From positions 186,001 through 250,000 of the forward strand of contig NC_015976.1 of NCBI RefSeq assembly GCF_000283515.1: a DNA stretch of 64,000 nucleotides. The letters are read 5' to 3'. A program made the translations under genes and the position numbers. Shown here one piece after another: positions 8,364 to 16,444 of the stretch; within the stretch, counting starts at the first letter, position 1; each line of letters begins with the position of its first letter. The notes beneath the pieces are model-generated. The model worked only from the letters and a program-made list of their open reading frames with translations. It did not search any database and was not told the origin of the DNA. This stretch comes from Sphingobium sp. SYK-6. Lineage in GTDB: Bacteria; Pseudomonadota; Alphaproteobacteria; Sphingomonadales; Sphingomonadaceae.

Positions 8364-10418
8364 TCAAGGCTGGGAGGCAGTGCGGTAGCGGCCAAACCAT
8401 TCGAGAATGGCTGAAGCCTTGGCGGCGGACTGGCTGGGCCGGGCCGCGAAGCCGCCATGGCTGGCGCCCGGCACCTTGACCAGAGCCGTTGGGATGCCTC
8501 GCAGCTTGAGCGCGGTATAATATTGCTCGGACTCGCTGACCGGCGTGCGATAATCTTCCGAGCCCACGACAACGAGCGTCGGCGTCGTCACATTGCCCAC
8601 AAGGCTGAGCGGCGAGCGCGTCCAGTAGCTGTCCGGATCTTCCCACGGCTTCTTTTCGAACCAGTAAGGCGAGTAGAAATTCGAACCGTCCGAGGTGAGC
8701 ACGAAGCTCGACCAGTCGATCACCGGCTTCTGCGTCGCGGCTGCCTTGAAGCGGTTCGTCTTGCCCACGATCCAGGCCGTGAGCACACCGCCGCCCGATC
8801 CGCCGGTGACGAAGAGATTGTTCGGGTCCGCGATGCCGGACGCGATGGCCGCGTCCACGCTCGCGATCAGATCGCCATAATCGTCGCCGGGATATTTCTT
8901 GTCGATGAGATTGGCGAACTCCGCGCCATAGGAGGTGCTGCCGCGCGGATTGGTGTAAAGCACTGCATAGCCCGCCGCGGCGTAGAGCTGCACGTCCGTC
9001 GAGAAATAGGGCCCGTAGGCGGCAAAGGGTCCGCCGTGGATCTCCAGGATGAGAGGCACGCGCTGCCCTTCCCGGTAGCCGGGCGGCGTCGCGAGCCACG
9101 CGTCGATGGCGCGGCCATCGGGCGCGGTGACCGGAAGCTTGCGCACCTGCGCGAGCGATTTGGCGCCCAGCCACTCGCTATTCAGCCGGGTCAGGCGCTT
9201 CCCGTCCTTGCCGTCGGCCAGATAGATGTCAGCCGGGCTGAGCGGGTCGCCGCCCGAATAAGCAACGATGCCCGCCTTCGACACGCTGAACCCGCCGCCC
9301 GTATAGGGCCGATCCAGCGAATCGCCGGCCAGTCCCTGCGCCACCGGAGTCATCCTGCCGTCGAGCCCGATGCGGCCGACGCGGCTCTGGCCATGATCGT
9401 CGTAGGACACATAGAGCGTGGCGTTGCCGGCCCACTGCACATTGTCGATGCTGCGGTCCAGGGTGGCTGTGAGGGAGCGGACACCGCTGCCGTCCGCGTT
9501 CATCACATAAAGCTGCACATTGTCGTAGCCGCGCCGGCTGTCGTCATAGCCGAGATAAGCGATTTTCGAGCCGTCCGGCGAATAGCGCGCGCCGCCATCC
9601 GGCCCGTCGCGGCTGGTCAGGGCCTTCACCGCGCCGTTGGCCACGTCGAGCGCATAGACCTCCCCATTCACGGGATTGAGTTCCCAGTCCTCATTTCGGT
9701 TGGACGAGAAGAGGATCGTCCGCCCGTCCGGGGACCAGCTCAGCGGACCGCCATCGTCCCACTTGCCGAAGGTGAGTCGGCGCGGCGCACCGCCATCGGC
9801 CGACACCACGAAGATCTGGCTGACCCCGGGCTTCAGATAGCCGGCGCCGTCCGCGCGATAGGTCACCTTGTCGATCACTTCGAGCGGCTCGGCCCATCGG
9901 GCGCCCTCCGGCTTCTCCGGCGCCTTGCCCAGCGTGGCACCGGTCCCCGGCACTTGCATGGTGTAAGCGATCCGCCGACCGTCCGGCGACCAGGCGATGG
10001 CACCGGGACTGTCCGGCAGGCCAGTGATCTTCACGCTGGCGCGGTCGGCCAGCCAGAGGACATGGAGTTGCGGCGCCCCGTCCGACGCGGAGACATAGGC
10101 TAGGCGCTTGCCGTCCGGCGACCAGCGCGGCGCCATGTGCGCGCCCGGACCCGCGACCAGAGGCTGCTGGGTGCCGCTCGCCACGTCGATCAGCCAGATG
10201 GTCGGTCGGGCCTTGTCGGTCATGATGTCGTTCGACTTGCGGACATAGGCGATCCACTTGCCGTCCGGGCTGATCTGGGGATCGCTCGCGGCTTCCAGCG
10301 AAAAGAGATCGCGCCCGGTCAGGAGAGGCTGGGCCCCTTCGACAGCCGGTGGCGGCACCTGCGCCGGCGCGATGGAGGGAAGACCGAGCAGCAGCAGGGC
10401 GGGAGCGAAACGACGCAT
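8364..10418 (-). CDS. S9-family prolyl oligopeptidase-type peptidase
   Basis: A 684-residue exported serine peptidase. The leader MRRFAPALLLLGLPSIAPAQ is a signal peptide with AxA-Q cleavage near residue 20. The middle is a WD40-like/TolB-type beta-propeller with repeated SPDGxxIAY or WSPDGR motifs (about residues 45-400). The C-terminal alpha/beta hydrolase (about 420-684) carries the nucleophile in GGSGGG, an Asp in SEDYRTP and the His in ASHGG. It resembles acylaminoacyl-peptidases and dipeptidyl peptidases that act on peptides in the periplasm. The ATG at 10418 was chosen because it opens directly into the signal peptide; an open frame continues upstream without similarity. Confidence 0.93.
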   Translation of the reverse strand: MRRFAPALLLLGLPSIAPAQVPPPAVEGAQPLLTGRDLFSLEAASDPQISPDGKWIAYVRKSNDIMTDKARPTIWLIDVASGTQQPLVAGPGAHMAPRWSPDGKRLAYVSASDGAPQLHVLWLADRASVKITGLPDSPGAIAWSPDGRRIAYTMQVPGTGATLGKAPEKPEGARWAEPLEVIDKVTYRADGAGYLKPGVSQIFVVSADGGAPRRLTFGKWDDGGPLSWSPDGRTILFSSNRNEDWELNPVNGEVYALDVANGAVKALTSRDGPDGGARYSPDGSKIAYLGYDDSRRGYDNVQLYVMNADGSGVRSLTATLDRSIDNVQWAGNATLYVSYDDHGQSRVGRIGLDGRMTPVAQGLAGDSLDRPYTGGGFSVSKAGIVAYSGGDPLSPADIYLADGKDGKRLTRLNSEWLGAKSLAQVRKLPVTAPDGRAIDAWLATPPGYREGQRVPLILEIHGGPFAAYGPYFSTDVQLYAAAGYAVLYTNPRGSTSYGAEFANLIDKKYPGDDYGDLIASVDAAIASGIADPNNLFVTGGSGGGVLTAWIVGKTNRFKAAATQKPVIDWSSFVLTSDGSNFYSPYWFEKKPWEDPDSYWTRSPLSLVGNVTTPTLVVVGSEDYRTPVSESEQYYTALKLRGIPTALVKVPGASHGGFAARPSQSAAKASAILEWFGRYRTASQP

Positions 10419-10615
10419 GCATGTGTCTCCTTGCCGAACGGGGCCCGGCGCGATGATGAGCGCCTCGATCGTCGGGAAGACGGCGGGACGCGACACGCCG
10501 AGCTTAGGCGGCGACGCGCGCGTCGGCAACGGTGCCGGCGTGCCCATGTCGACATCCCGGCCTCTCCTGCGGAAGGTGCGGCGAAGGGACATCCTTTGAT
10601 GGGAGATGCGACAGG

Positions 10616-10668
10616 ACGCCGGGGAACGGGAGCGGCATCCGGCAGCGGATGGTCCCTTCCCCCGGCGT
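10616..10668. terminator. long imperfect hairpin downstream of the PEPxxWA gene
   Basis: ACGCCGGGG (10616-10624) pairs with CCCCGGCGT (10660-10668), and inside it CATCCG (10636-10641) pairs with CGGATG (10646-10651) around a GCAG loop. It begins 10 bases beyond the stop of the minus-strand gene ending at 10678. There is no strong T-run, so termination is likely but not certain. Confidence 0.5.
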
Positions 10669-10677
10669 TCGTCCGTC

Positions 10678-11544
10678 TCAGGCCATGACCAGTCCGGCGC
10701 GACGGCGCATCGTGTTGCCGATCAGGCCGAAGCCGGCGATCATCATGGCCCAGCTCGCCGGCTCCGGGACCGCACCCGGCGTCGGCGTCTTGTCGAAGCC
10801 GAGGAATGCCCCCGATTCCGACGTGAAGCTGCCACCGGGCGCGACGATGCCGATCGTGCTGGTGTGCAGCGCGTCCATCGTGATTTCGCCCGGCATGGAA
10901 CCCGGCGTCGCGAGCAAGTTGAAGGCCGCGTAGACTTCGTAGGATTTGCCGGATTCCAGGAAGAGATCCGTCCCGAGGCTGCCGGCGTAATTGTACGAGA
11001 AGCTCTCGCCCTCGTCCTGGAAAGTCACGAAGGCGCGATCATTGTAGAGAGCCAGATCGCCATAGGGGCTGAAGATCGTCCAGGATTCCCAGTTGGCGCC
11101 GGTGCCCGCTTCAAACACCGCGAAATAGACATCCAGCGCCAGGTAGCGCGCGTCGTTCGGATCGTCGACAAATGCCTGATCGACGAACAGGTCCACATTG
11201 AAATCATAAGTGAAGGCAACGGCGACGTCCGATGCCCCTGTATAGCGGATCGTGTCACCCATGACGCCCGTCGCGCCGGAAAAGTTATTGCTGGGGCCAT
11301 AGCGGCTGAGCAGCGTCTTGATCGTTCCGTCGCTGAGGTCGACATGAGCTTCCAGCGCGGTCGAGCCGTCATAATAGGTCTGGGAATTGCTGGTTGCGCC
11401 ATTGATATCGATGCCGTCCTGCAGGCTGCCCTGATACTGGAGCACCGGCCGCACGAAATAGTCCGCCTGCGCGGCGGCGGAAAAACCGAGGCCCGCCGTC
11501 ACCGCGATCAGCATCGCGGCCTTGCGTATCATCGCTGTCATCAT
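10678..11544 (-). CDS. exported PEPxxWA-CTERM protein
   Basis: A 288-residue surface or exported protein. It starts MMTAMIRKAAMLIAV with a signal peptide ending about AQA near residue 27. The middle is a Tyr/Asn/Asp-rich beta domain with no recognised catalytic motif. The C-terminus is PEPASWAMMIAGFGLIG followed by RRR, the sphingomonad variant of the PEP-CTERM sorting tail: motif, hydrophobic helix, basic end. Such proteins are thought to be processed by an exosortase-like protease, often with exopolysaccharide production, but none is encoded here. GGGAG lies 4 bases before the first ATG and 7 before the second, so either could start. The substrate or ligand is unknown. Confidence 0.85.
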   Translation of the reverse strand: MMTAMIRKAAMLIAVTAGLGFSAAAQADYFVRPVLQYQGSLQDGIDINGATSNSQTYYDGSTALEAHVDLSDGTIKTLLSRYGPSNNFSGATGVMGDTIRYTGASDVAVAFTYDFNVDLFVDQAFVDDPNDARYLALDVYFAVFEAGTGANWESWTIFSPYGDLALYNDRAFVTFQDEGESFSYNYAGSLGTDLFLESGKSYEVYAAFNLLATPGSMPGEITMDALHTSTIGIVAPGGSFTSESGAFLGFDKTPTPGAVPEPASWAMMIAGFGLIGNTMRRRAGLVMA

Positions 11545-11785
11545 GTCACTCCCACTTGTCCCATTGGGGCGGCACCTGCGCGCCGCCGGGGCAACGCCGT
11601 GTCGCCTCCATTCTGCTAAGCGCGCCTTGCGGAAGGTTCGGATCAGCCAGGGGCAACGATTTATTGACCATCTCCCCGCGCCCGTCTCATATCGGCACGG
11701 GGCCTAGCGCCGAACGGCGCTCTCGCTTCCGGCGGCCGCCGCCGCTATATGTCCCGCATGAGCATTCATCCGGTGAGTTCCCGTC

Positions 11786-12931
11786 ATGTCCGAGCATAAT
11801 CCCGGTCTGCGCCCCTGGCGTGACATCGCGCGGCGCGAATGCCGGCAGATCATGGTCGGCAATGTCCCCGTGGGCGGTGGCGCGCCGGTGACCGTGCAGA
11901 CCATGACCAACACGCCGACCTCGGATGCGCGGGCAACGATCGACCAGATTCGCCGCTGCGAGGATGCAGGGGTGGACCTGATCCGCGTCTCCTGCCCGGA
12001 TGTCGAGAGCACCGCAGCGCTGAAGCAGATTGTGCGGGCGGCGCGCGTGCCGATCATCGCGGACATCCATTTCCACTACAAGCGCGCGCTGGAAGCGGCC
12101 GATGCCGGCGCTGCCTGCCTGCGCATCAATCCCGGCAACATCGGGTCCGCCGCACGCGTCAAGGAAGTGGTGGATGCGGCCAAGGCCAATGGCTGCGCGA
12201 TCCGCATCGGCGTCAATGCCGGGAGCCTCGAGAAGCATCTTCTGGAGAAATATGCCGAGCCGTGCCCCGAGGCGCTGGTGGAAAGCGCGCTCGATCATAT
12301 CAGGCTGCTCCAGGACCAGGACTTCCACGAATATAAGGTGGCGGTAAAAGCCAGCGACGTGTTCCTCGCCGTTGCCGCCTATATGCAGCTTGCCGAGGCG
12401 GTGGATTGCCCGCTGCATCTGGGCATCACCGAGGCGGGCGGGCTCATCGGCGGGACGGTGAAGTCTGCCATCGGCATCGGCAATCTCCTGTGGTCCGGCA
12501 TCGGCGACACCATCCGCGTCTCGCTCTCTGCAGAGCCGGAGGAGGAAGTGCGCGTCGGCTACGAGATCTTGAAGGCGCTGGGCATCCGCACGCGCGGCGT
12601 CCGCGTCGTCTCCTGCCCATCCTGCGCGCGCCAGGGATTCGACGTGATTCGCACTGTCGAAGCGCTGGAAACGCGCCTCCAGCACATCCACACGCCGCTC
12701 TCGCTTTCCGTGCTCGGTTGCGTGGTCAACGGCCCGGGCGAAGCGCGCGAGACCGACATCGGCATCACCGGCGGCGGCAACGGCAAGCACATGGTCTATC
12801 TCTCCGGCGTGACCGATCATCACATCAACGATGCGGAAATGATCGAGCATATCGTCCGGCTGGTGGAGGCCAAGGCGGCCGAGATCGAGGCCGCGAATGG
12901 CGCGAATGCCGATCCGGTGGCTGCGGAATGA
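11786..12931 (+). CDS. ispG: 4-hydroxy-3-methylbut-2-enyl-diphosphate synthase
   Basis: A 381-residue [4Fe-4S] enzyme of the non-mevalonate isoprenoid pathway, converting methylerythritol cyclodiphosphate to HMBPP. The N-terminal TIM-barrel starts [15 protein letters not shown] and contains VQTMTNTPT and RINPGNIG. Cluster cysteines are in [12 protein letters not shown] (about residues 275-286) and [10 protein letters not shown] (about 315). The length is that of the compact bacterial form without the extra middle domain. It is divergent from the PEPxxWA gene across about 240 bases, which should hold both promoters. The next gene overlaps by ATGA. Confidence 0.97.
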   Translation: MSEHNPGLRPWRDIARRECRQIMVGNVPVGGGAPVTVQTMTNTPTSDARATIDQIRRCEDAGVDLIRVSCPDVESTAALKQIVRAARVPIIADIHFHYKRALEAADAGAACLRINPGNIGSAARVKEVVDAAKANGCAIRIGVNAGSLEKHLLEKYAEPCPEALVESALDHIRLLQDQDFHEYKVAVKASDVFLAVAAYMQLAEAVDCPLHLGITEAGGLIGGTVKSAIGIGNLLWSGIGDTIRVSLSAEPEEEVRVGYEILKALGIRTRGVRVVSCPSCARQGFDVIRTVEALETRLQHIHTPLSLSVLGCVVNGPGEARETDIGITGGGNGKHMVYLSGVTDHHINDAEMIEHIVRLVEAKAAEIEAANGANADPVAAE

Positions 12932-13218
12932 GCATCCAGCCCGTCCCGAAGACCGAGACACCAGCCCCGGCTCCGGCCTCTCGAGGGGCCGTCGCCACCG
13001 GCGCTTCGGCAACCGGTGCGTCAGCGACCGGCGTTTCGGCCACCGGTGCCTCCGCGCTGGGCGCGGTCGCCGTCGGTGCGCTGGCCCTTGGGGCGCTGGC
13101 GCTCGGCGCGCTGGCCATCGGTCGCCTGTCGATCGGGGCCGCACGCATTCGCCGGCTGCGGATCGACGAACTGATCGTCGGCAAGGTCTCGCGCGCCGAT
13201 GGTTCGGCCGTCAAGTGA
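12928..13218 (+). CDS. pentad-repeat protein of unknown function
   Basis: A 96-residue protein whose ATG overlaps the ispG stop. After a 19-residue Pro/Thr-rich start come thirteen consecutive five-residue units (residues 20-84), mostly G-A-x-A-[T/L/V/I], such as [20 protein letters not shown] and GALAI. They degrade at the end into Arg-rich units ([15 protein letters not shown]). The strict period of five recalls pentapeptide-repeat proteins, which coil into a four-sided right-handed beta-helix, but the usual A-[DN]-L centre is absent. No signal peptide is evident. Its place between ispG and a beta-lactamase gene suggests co-transcription; a functional link is inference. I would not assign an activity. 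Confidence 0.75.
   Translation: MSIQPVPKTETPAPAPASRGAVATGASATGASATGVSATGASALGAVAVGALALGALALGALAIGRLSIGAARIRRLRIDELIVGKVSRADGSAVK
12985..13179 (+). repeat. 15-bp-period coding repeat (13 pentads)
   Basis: Thirteen 15-base units encode the five-residue repeats. The DNA of the first five units is quite similar (forms of GGC-GCT-TCG-GCA-ACC), while later units diverge in sequence but keep the period. This indicates expansion by in-frame slippage or duplication followed by drift, rather than a non-coding tandem repeat. Confidence 0.8.
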
Positions 13219-13240
13219 AGCCCGGCCTTCCGGCGAAGCG

Positions 13241-14191
13241 ATGATTGTCGGCCGCCGCCATGTGTTGTCCGGCGTGATGGGGACGGCCCTTCTCGCGCTT
13301 GCCGCATGCGACAAGGGGGCACAGCCACCCGAAGAACGTGAGGACACGCCCGATGAAGCCGCGCGGCAGGCATTGGCCGCGCTTGAGACTCGCTCGGGCG
13401 GGCGGCTGGGCGTGGCGATGCTGGATTCACGGGATCTTGCGCTTGTCGGCCATCGGCAGGACGAGCGCTTCACGATGTGCTCGACCTTCAAGCTCTCGCT
13501 CGCGGCGGCGATGCTCGTCAGGATGGACGCGGGAGCGTTCGGGGAGCAGGAGCGGCTTCTTATCACGCGCGACGATGCCGTGGGCCACGCGCCCGCCGTT
13601 CGGGCTGCGCTGGAAGACGGCGAGGACAGCATGACAGTGCTGGATCTTTGCGCGGCCGCCCAAATCGAGAGCGATAACGGCGCTGCCAACATCCTGCTGC
13701 GCAAGCTTGGCGGCCCCGAGGCCCTCACCCGCTTCTGGCGCGCGCTGGGCGATGATGTGTCGCGGCTGGACCGTTACGAGCCGGCGCTGAACACCAGCCA
13801 TGGCGAGGATATTCGTGATACGACCAGCCCCGCCGCGATGGCGGGGGCATTGCGCGCGATAGTGGCCGGAGAGGTGCTGAAGCCCGCCAGCCGGGAGCGA
13901 CTGACGGGCTGGACCATCGAGACGCGGACGGGCCTGCGGCGCCTGCGGGCCGGATTGCCGGCGGACTGGCGTGCCGGTGACAAGACGGGCTCCTTCTGGG
14001 GAGACCCGGCTTTCGGCGACAAGCTGAACGATATCGCCATTGTCTGGCGTCCGGACAGGCCGTCGCCGTTCTTCGTCACAGCTTATTTCGAATCGCCGAT
14101 CAGGGGCGGAAGCGCCTTGCGCCCGCAGGACGAAGCGGTGCTGGCCCAGGTGGGGGCCATTGCCGCGCGCTGGATTGCGCACCGGACCTGA
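13241..14191 (+). CDS. class A beta-lactamase, lipoprotein-type
   Basis: A 316-residue serine beta-lactamase. The active-site motif is CSTFK (nucleophile Ser and Lys, about residues 84-88). SDN is in ESDNGAAN, the general-base Glu in RYEPALN, and the KTG triad in DKTGSF near residue 250, so the enzyme looks intact. The Cys before the active Ser has no counterpart right after KTG (Phe there), so the disulfide typical of class A carbapenemases is not predicted. The leader GRRHVLSGVMG has a twin-arginine look and ends in lipobox LAAC, suggesting a periplasmic lipoprotein. No ampR-like regulator is adjacent. The ATG at 13241 is preferred over one at 13199. Confidence 0.92.
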   Translation: MIVGRRHVLSGVMGTALLALAACDKGAQPPEEREDTPDEAARQALAALETRSGGRLGVAMLDSRDLALVGHRQDERFTMCSTFKLSLAAAMLVRMDAGAFGEQERLLITRDDAVGHAPAVRAALEDGEDSMTVLDLCAAAQIESDNGAANILLRKLGGPEALTRFWRALGDDVSRLDRYEPALNTSHGEDIRDTTSPAAMAGALRAIVAGEVLKPASRERLTGWTIETRTGLRRLRAGLPADWRAGDKTGSFWGDPAFGDKLNDIAIVWRPDRPSPFFVTAYFESPIRGGSALRPQDEAVLAQVGAIAARWIAHRT

Positions 14192-14239
14192 GCGCCACCG
14201 GGAAATGCGCTGTTCCTTACCCGCACCGCGGCGGGCAGC

Positions 14240-14767
14240 TCAGAAATAGATGTCGACATAATCGGTGAGGCCGTCGCAGGCTTCCATCTCCTGCAGGCGC
14301 CAGTAGCGCCGGTTCTGGGTCACCCGGAAGCTCATCTGGCCTTCGCGTCGACAAACCCGGCCGATGTCGGGCGTGTCGATGATGTCGATCCGCCCCTCAA
14401 AGGTGAAAGAGTCCCGGTCGATGCGCGTCACTACGCCGTCCAGCACCAGCTTCCCGGGACCATCGCTGGCGGACTGCCCGCCGCGCAGGTGAAGCAGATC
14501 CGTCGCATAATCAGCCGCGAGGTCGCCGCGCCGGCCCCAGCCGATCCATTGCAGCGTGATCCCGCTGTTGCCGAGCAGACGCTCGAGCGCTTCGCGGTCG
14601 GCAATGAAGGTTCGATCAGAAACGGAAGGGGCGGTCGGTGCCGGTCCGGGCACGGCGGCGTGGGGCAGGGCGACCCCATGCCTCCCATCGGGAGAATCGA
14701 GCGCAGGCTGCCCTGCGCAGCTGGCGAGCAGGAGGAGGGCGGGGAACGGACGGAGCGCGTGTGCCAT
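14240..14767 (-). CDS. hypothetical lipoprotein
   Basis: A 175-residue protein convergent with the beta-lactamase gene. It starts MAHALRPFPALLLLASC, a clear lipobox with Cys near residue 17, after a G-rich stretch that may be its ribosome site. The body contains LQWIGWGRRGDL and a C-terminal beta-rich part (SFTFEGRIDIIDTPDIG, then RRYWRLQEMEACDGL) with two cysteines that could pair. The arrangement resembles small periplasmic lipoproteins of unknown function in sphingomonads, and I do not recognise a named domain. A longer upstream frame to 14932 lacks a ribosome site and would bury the signal peptide. Confidence 0.7.
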   Translation of the reverse strand: MAHALRPFPALLLLASCAGQPALDSPDGRHGVALPHAAVPGPAPTAPSVSDRTFIADREALERLLGNSGITLQWIGWGRRGDLAADYATDLLHLRGGQSASDGPGKLVLDGVVTRIDRDSFTFEGRIDIIDTPDIGRVCRREGQMSFRVTQNRRYWRLQEMEACDGLTDYVDIYF

Positions 14768-14925
14768 GCCCCCCGGTACCAGCTTTCCGCGCTCATCAAC
14801 ATGGCTCTCGCTTCGCGATCGTGGCTGGCATAGAGCATGGCCGGCTCGCGAGTCGGGCGAGGCTCCGGCGTCTGCCATCCCGCCCGTCACTGCCGCCGGC
14901 CAGGGGACTGTTTTCGCGAGACGCC

Positions 14926-15834
14926 ATGCCATCGACCCGTGCCAACCAGGCGCTCGTGCCTTTCGCGGTCGCCTGTGCCGCGATCGCGATCTTTGCGGGC
15001 ATGGACGCGGTCATGAAGACGCTGTCGATCGCGATCGGCGCCTATAACGCGCTGCTCTGGCGCGCGATCATCGGCACGATCGTCCTGACGCCGCTGTATC
15101 TCCTTCGGGTCCGACGCATTCCGGACCGACAGACGAGGCTCCTGCATCTGGGCAGGAGCGCGGCCGGCGCCGTGTCAGTCCTCCTGTTCTTCTGGGGACT
15201 GGTGCGCACGCCGATCGCGCAGGGCATCGCCTTGTCCTTCATCGCGCCGCTCGTCGCGCTCGCCCTCGCGGGGCTGTTCCTCAAGGAGAAAATCAGCAGC
15301 CGGGCTGTCATGGGCTCGCTCGCCGCCTTCGTGGGCGTGATCGTCATTCTCGCCGGCCAGTCCGGCGCGAAGGGGCAGGCCGGAACATTGGAAGGCGCCG
15401 TCGCCATTCTCGTCGGCGCGGTGCTCTATGCGGTCAGCCTGGTCATTGCCCGCCGCCAGTCGCTCGCCGCAGGGCCCATTGAGGTCGCCCTCGCCTTTAA
15501 CCTGATCGGCGCGGTACTTTACGGCCTTGCCGCGCCGTGGCTGGGGCAAGTGCCGGACATGGCGCACTGGCCCTTTCTGCTGCTCGCATCCGCCGGCGGC
15601 ACGAGCGCGATCATGCTGCTCGCCTGGTCCTATGCGCGCGCGGAAGCGCAGCAGCTTGTCGTGGTCGAATATACCGCCTTCATCTGGGCTGTCCTGCTCG
15701 GATGGTGGATTTTCGGCGAGACCGTCCTGCCCACCACTTATGCGGGCGCGCTGATGATCGTGGCCGGTTGCCTCTGGGCAGCGCGGGCGCGACCGATCGC
15801 ACCCCGCACCTTGAAACCGGAAATCCTGCAATGA
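14926..15834 (+). CDS. EamA/DMT-family transporter
   Basis: A 302-residue inner-membrane protein with about ten hydrophobic segments in two EamA repeats: the first from VPFAVACAAIAIFAGMDA to about residue 140, the second from about 155 to LMIVAGCLWAA near the end. Conserved family pieces include GMDAVMK early in helix 1 and the loop WWIFGETVLP before the last helix pair. DMT transporters export small metabolites, amino acids or drugs; the substrate cannot be read from sequence. The following acetyltransferase gene overlaps by ATGA, so an exporter plus modifying enzyme pair is possible. Confidence 0.9.
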   Translation: MPSTRANQALVPFAVACAAIAIFAGMDAVMKTLSIAIGAYNALLWRAIIGTIVLTPLYLLRVRRIPDRQTRLLHLGRSAAGAVSVLLFFWGLVRTPIAQGIALSFIAPLVALALAGLFLKEKISSRAVMGSLAAFVGVIVILAGQSGAKGQAGTLEGAVAILVGAVLYAVSLVIARRQSLAAGPIEVALAFNLIGAVLYGLAAPWLGQVPDMAHWPFLLLASAGGTSAIMLLAWSYARAEAQQLVVVEYTAFIWAVLLGWWIFGETVLPTTYAGALMIVAGCLWAARARPIAPRTLKPEILQ

Positions 15835-16316
15835 CGATCCATATCCGTTTCGCCGAGGCTCGCGACATCGATCTGATTCACGGCTTCATCCTTGCGCTGG
15901 CGGATTATGAACGCCTCGCCCATGCGGTGCGGGCGGATAAGGCGGTGCTGGCACATCATCTGTTCGGTCCCCGACCGGCAGCGGAGGTGCTGATCGCCGA
16001 AAAGGACGGGGCGGCGGCCGGCTTCGCGCTCTTCTTTCACAATTTCTCGACCTTCGAGGGGCGGCCCGGCCTTTATCTGGAAGATCTCTACGTGTCGCCG
16101 GAAGCGCGCGGGGCCGGCATCGGCCGCGCCTTGTTCGCCCGGCTCGCCCGCATCGCCGCGGAGCGGGACTGCGCCCGGATGGAATGGGCCGTGCTTGACT
16201 GGAACAGTCCGGCCATCGCTTTCTACCGGTCGCTGGGCGCCGAGGCGATGGATGAGTGGACCGTAAACCGGCTGGACGGCGCAGCGCTCGCCGCCCTCGC
16301 CGGGGCGCCGACCTGA
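15831..16316 (+). CDS. GNAT-family N-acetyltransferase
   Basis: A 161-residue acetyl-CoA-dependent acetyltransferase. It begins MTIHIRFAEARDIDLIHGFI, has the substrate strand FHNFSTFEGRPGLYLEDLYV, and the acetyl-CoA loop SPEARGAGIGRALF (R-G-x-G-x-G/A form, about residues 86-99). WNSPAIAFYRSLGA follows near residue 125. The FSTFxGxxGLYLEDLYV stretch is characteristic of the diamine/spermidine acetyltransferase branch, so a polyamine or amino-acid amine is the most likely acceptor, though not proven. Translationally coupled to the DMT transporter gene upstream. Confidence 0.88.
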   Translation: MTIHIRFAEARDIDLIHGFILALADYERLAHAVRADKAVLAHHLFGPRPAAEVLIAEKDGAAAGFALFFHNFSTFEGRPGLYLEDLYVSPEARGAGIGRALFARLARIAAERDCARMEWAVLDWNSPAIAFYRSLGAEAMDEWTVNRLDGAALAALAGAPT

Positions 16317-16444
16317 GCGGAAGGCCGCGCGCCCAACCCGCCGACTCTTGACGGCGAGTCCGCGAAGGAGGATTGTGCCGCGACGGAACATTTCGGGATC
16401 GACGCGCTGCACTGGCGTTACCCGACGCAGGGAGTCACAGGCAC

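Noticed and set aside
8457..10103. 548-codon plus-strand frame over the S9 peptidase gene
   Set aside because: Antisense shadow of a well-supported peptidase; no signal peptide, motif or ribosome site.
11687..13144. 485-codon minus-strand frame over ispG and the pentad gene
   Set aside because: Both plus-strand genes are supported by motifs and ATGA coupling; the minus frame is compositional noise.
12985..13179. Tandem 15-bp repeat as a CRISPR or satellite array
   Set aside because: Units are contiguous with no spacers and encode an in-frame five-residue protein repeat.
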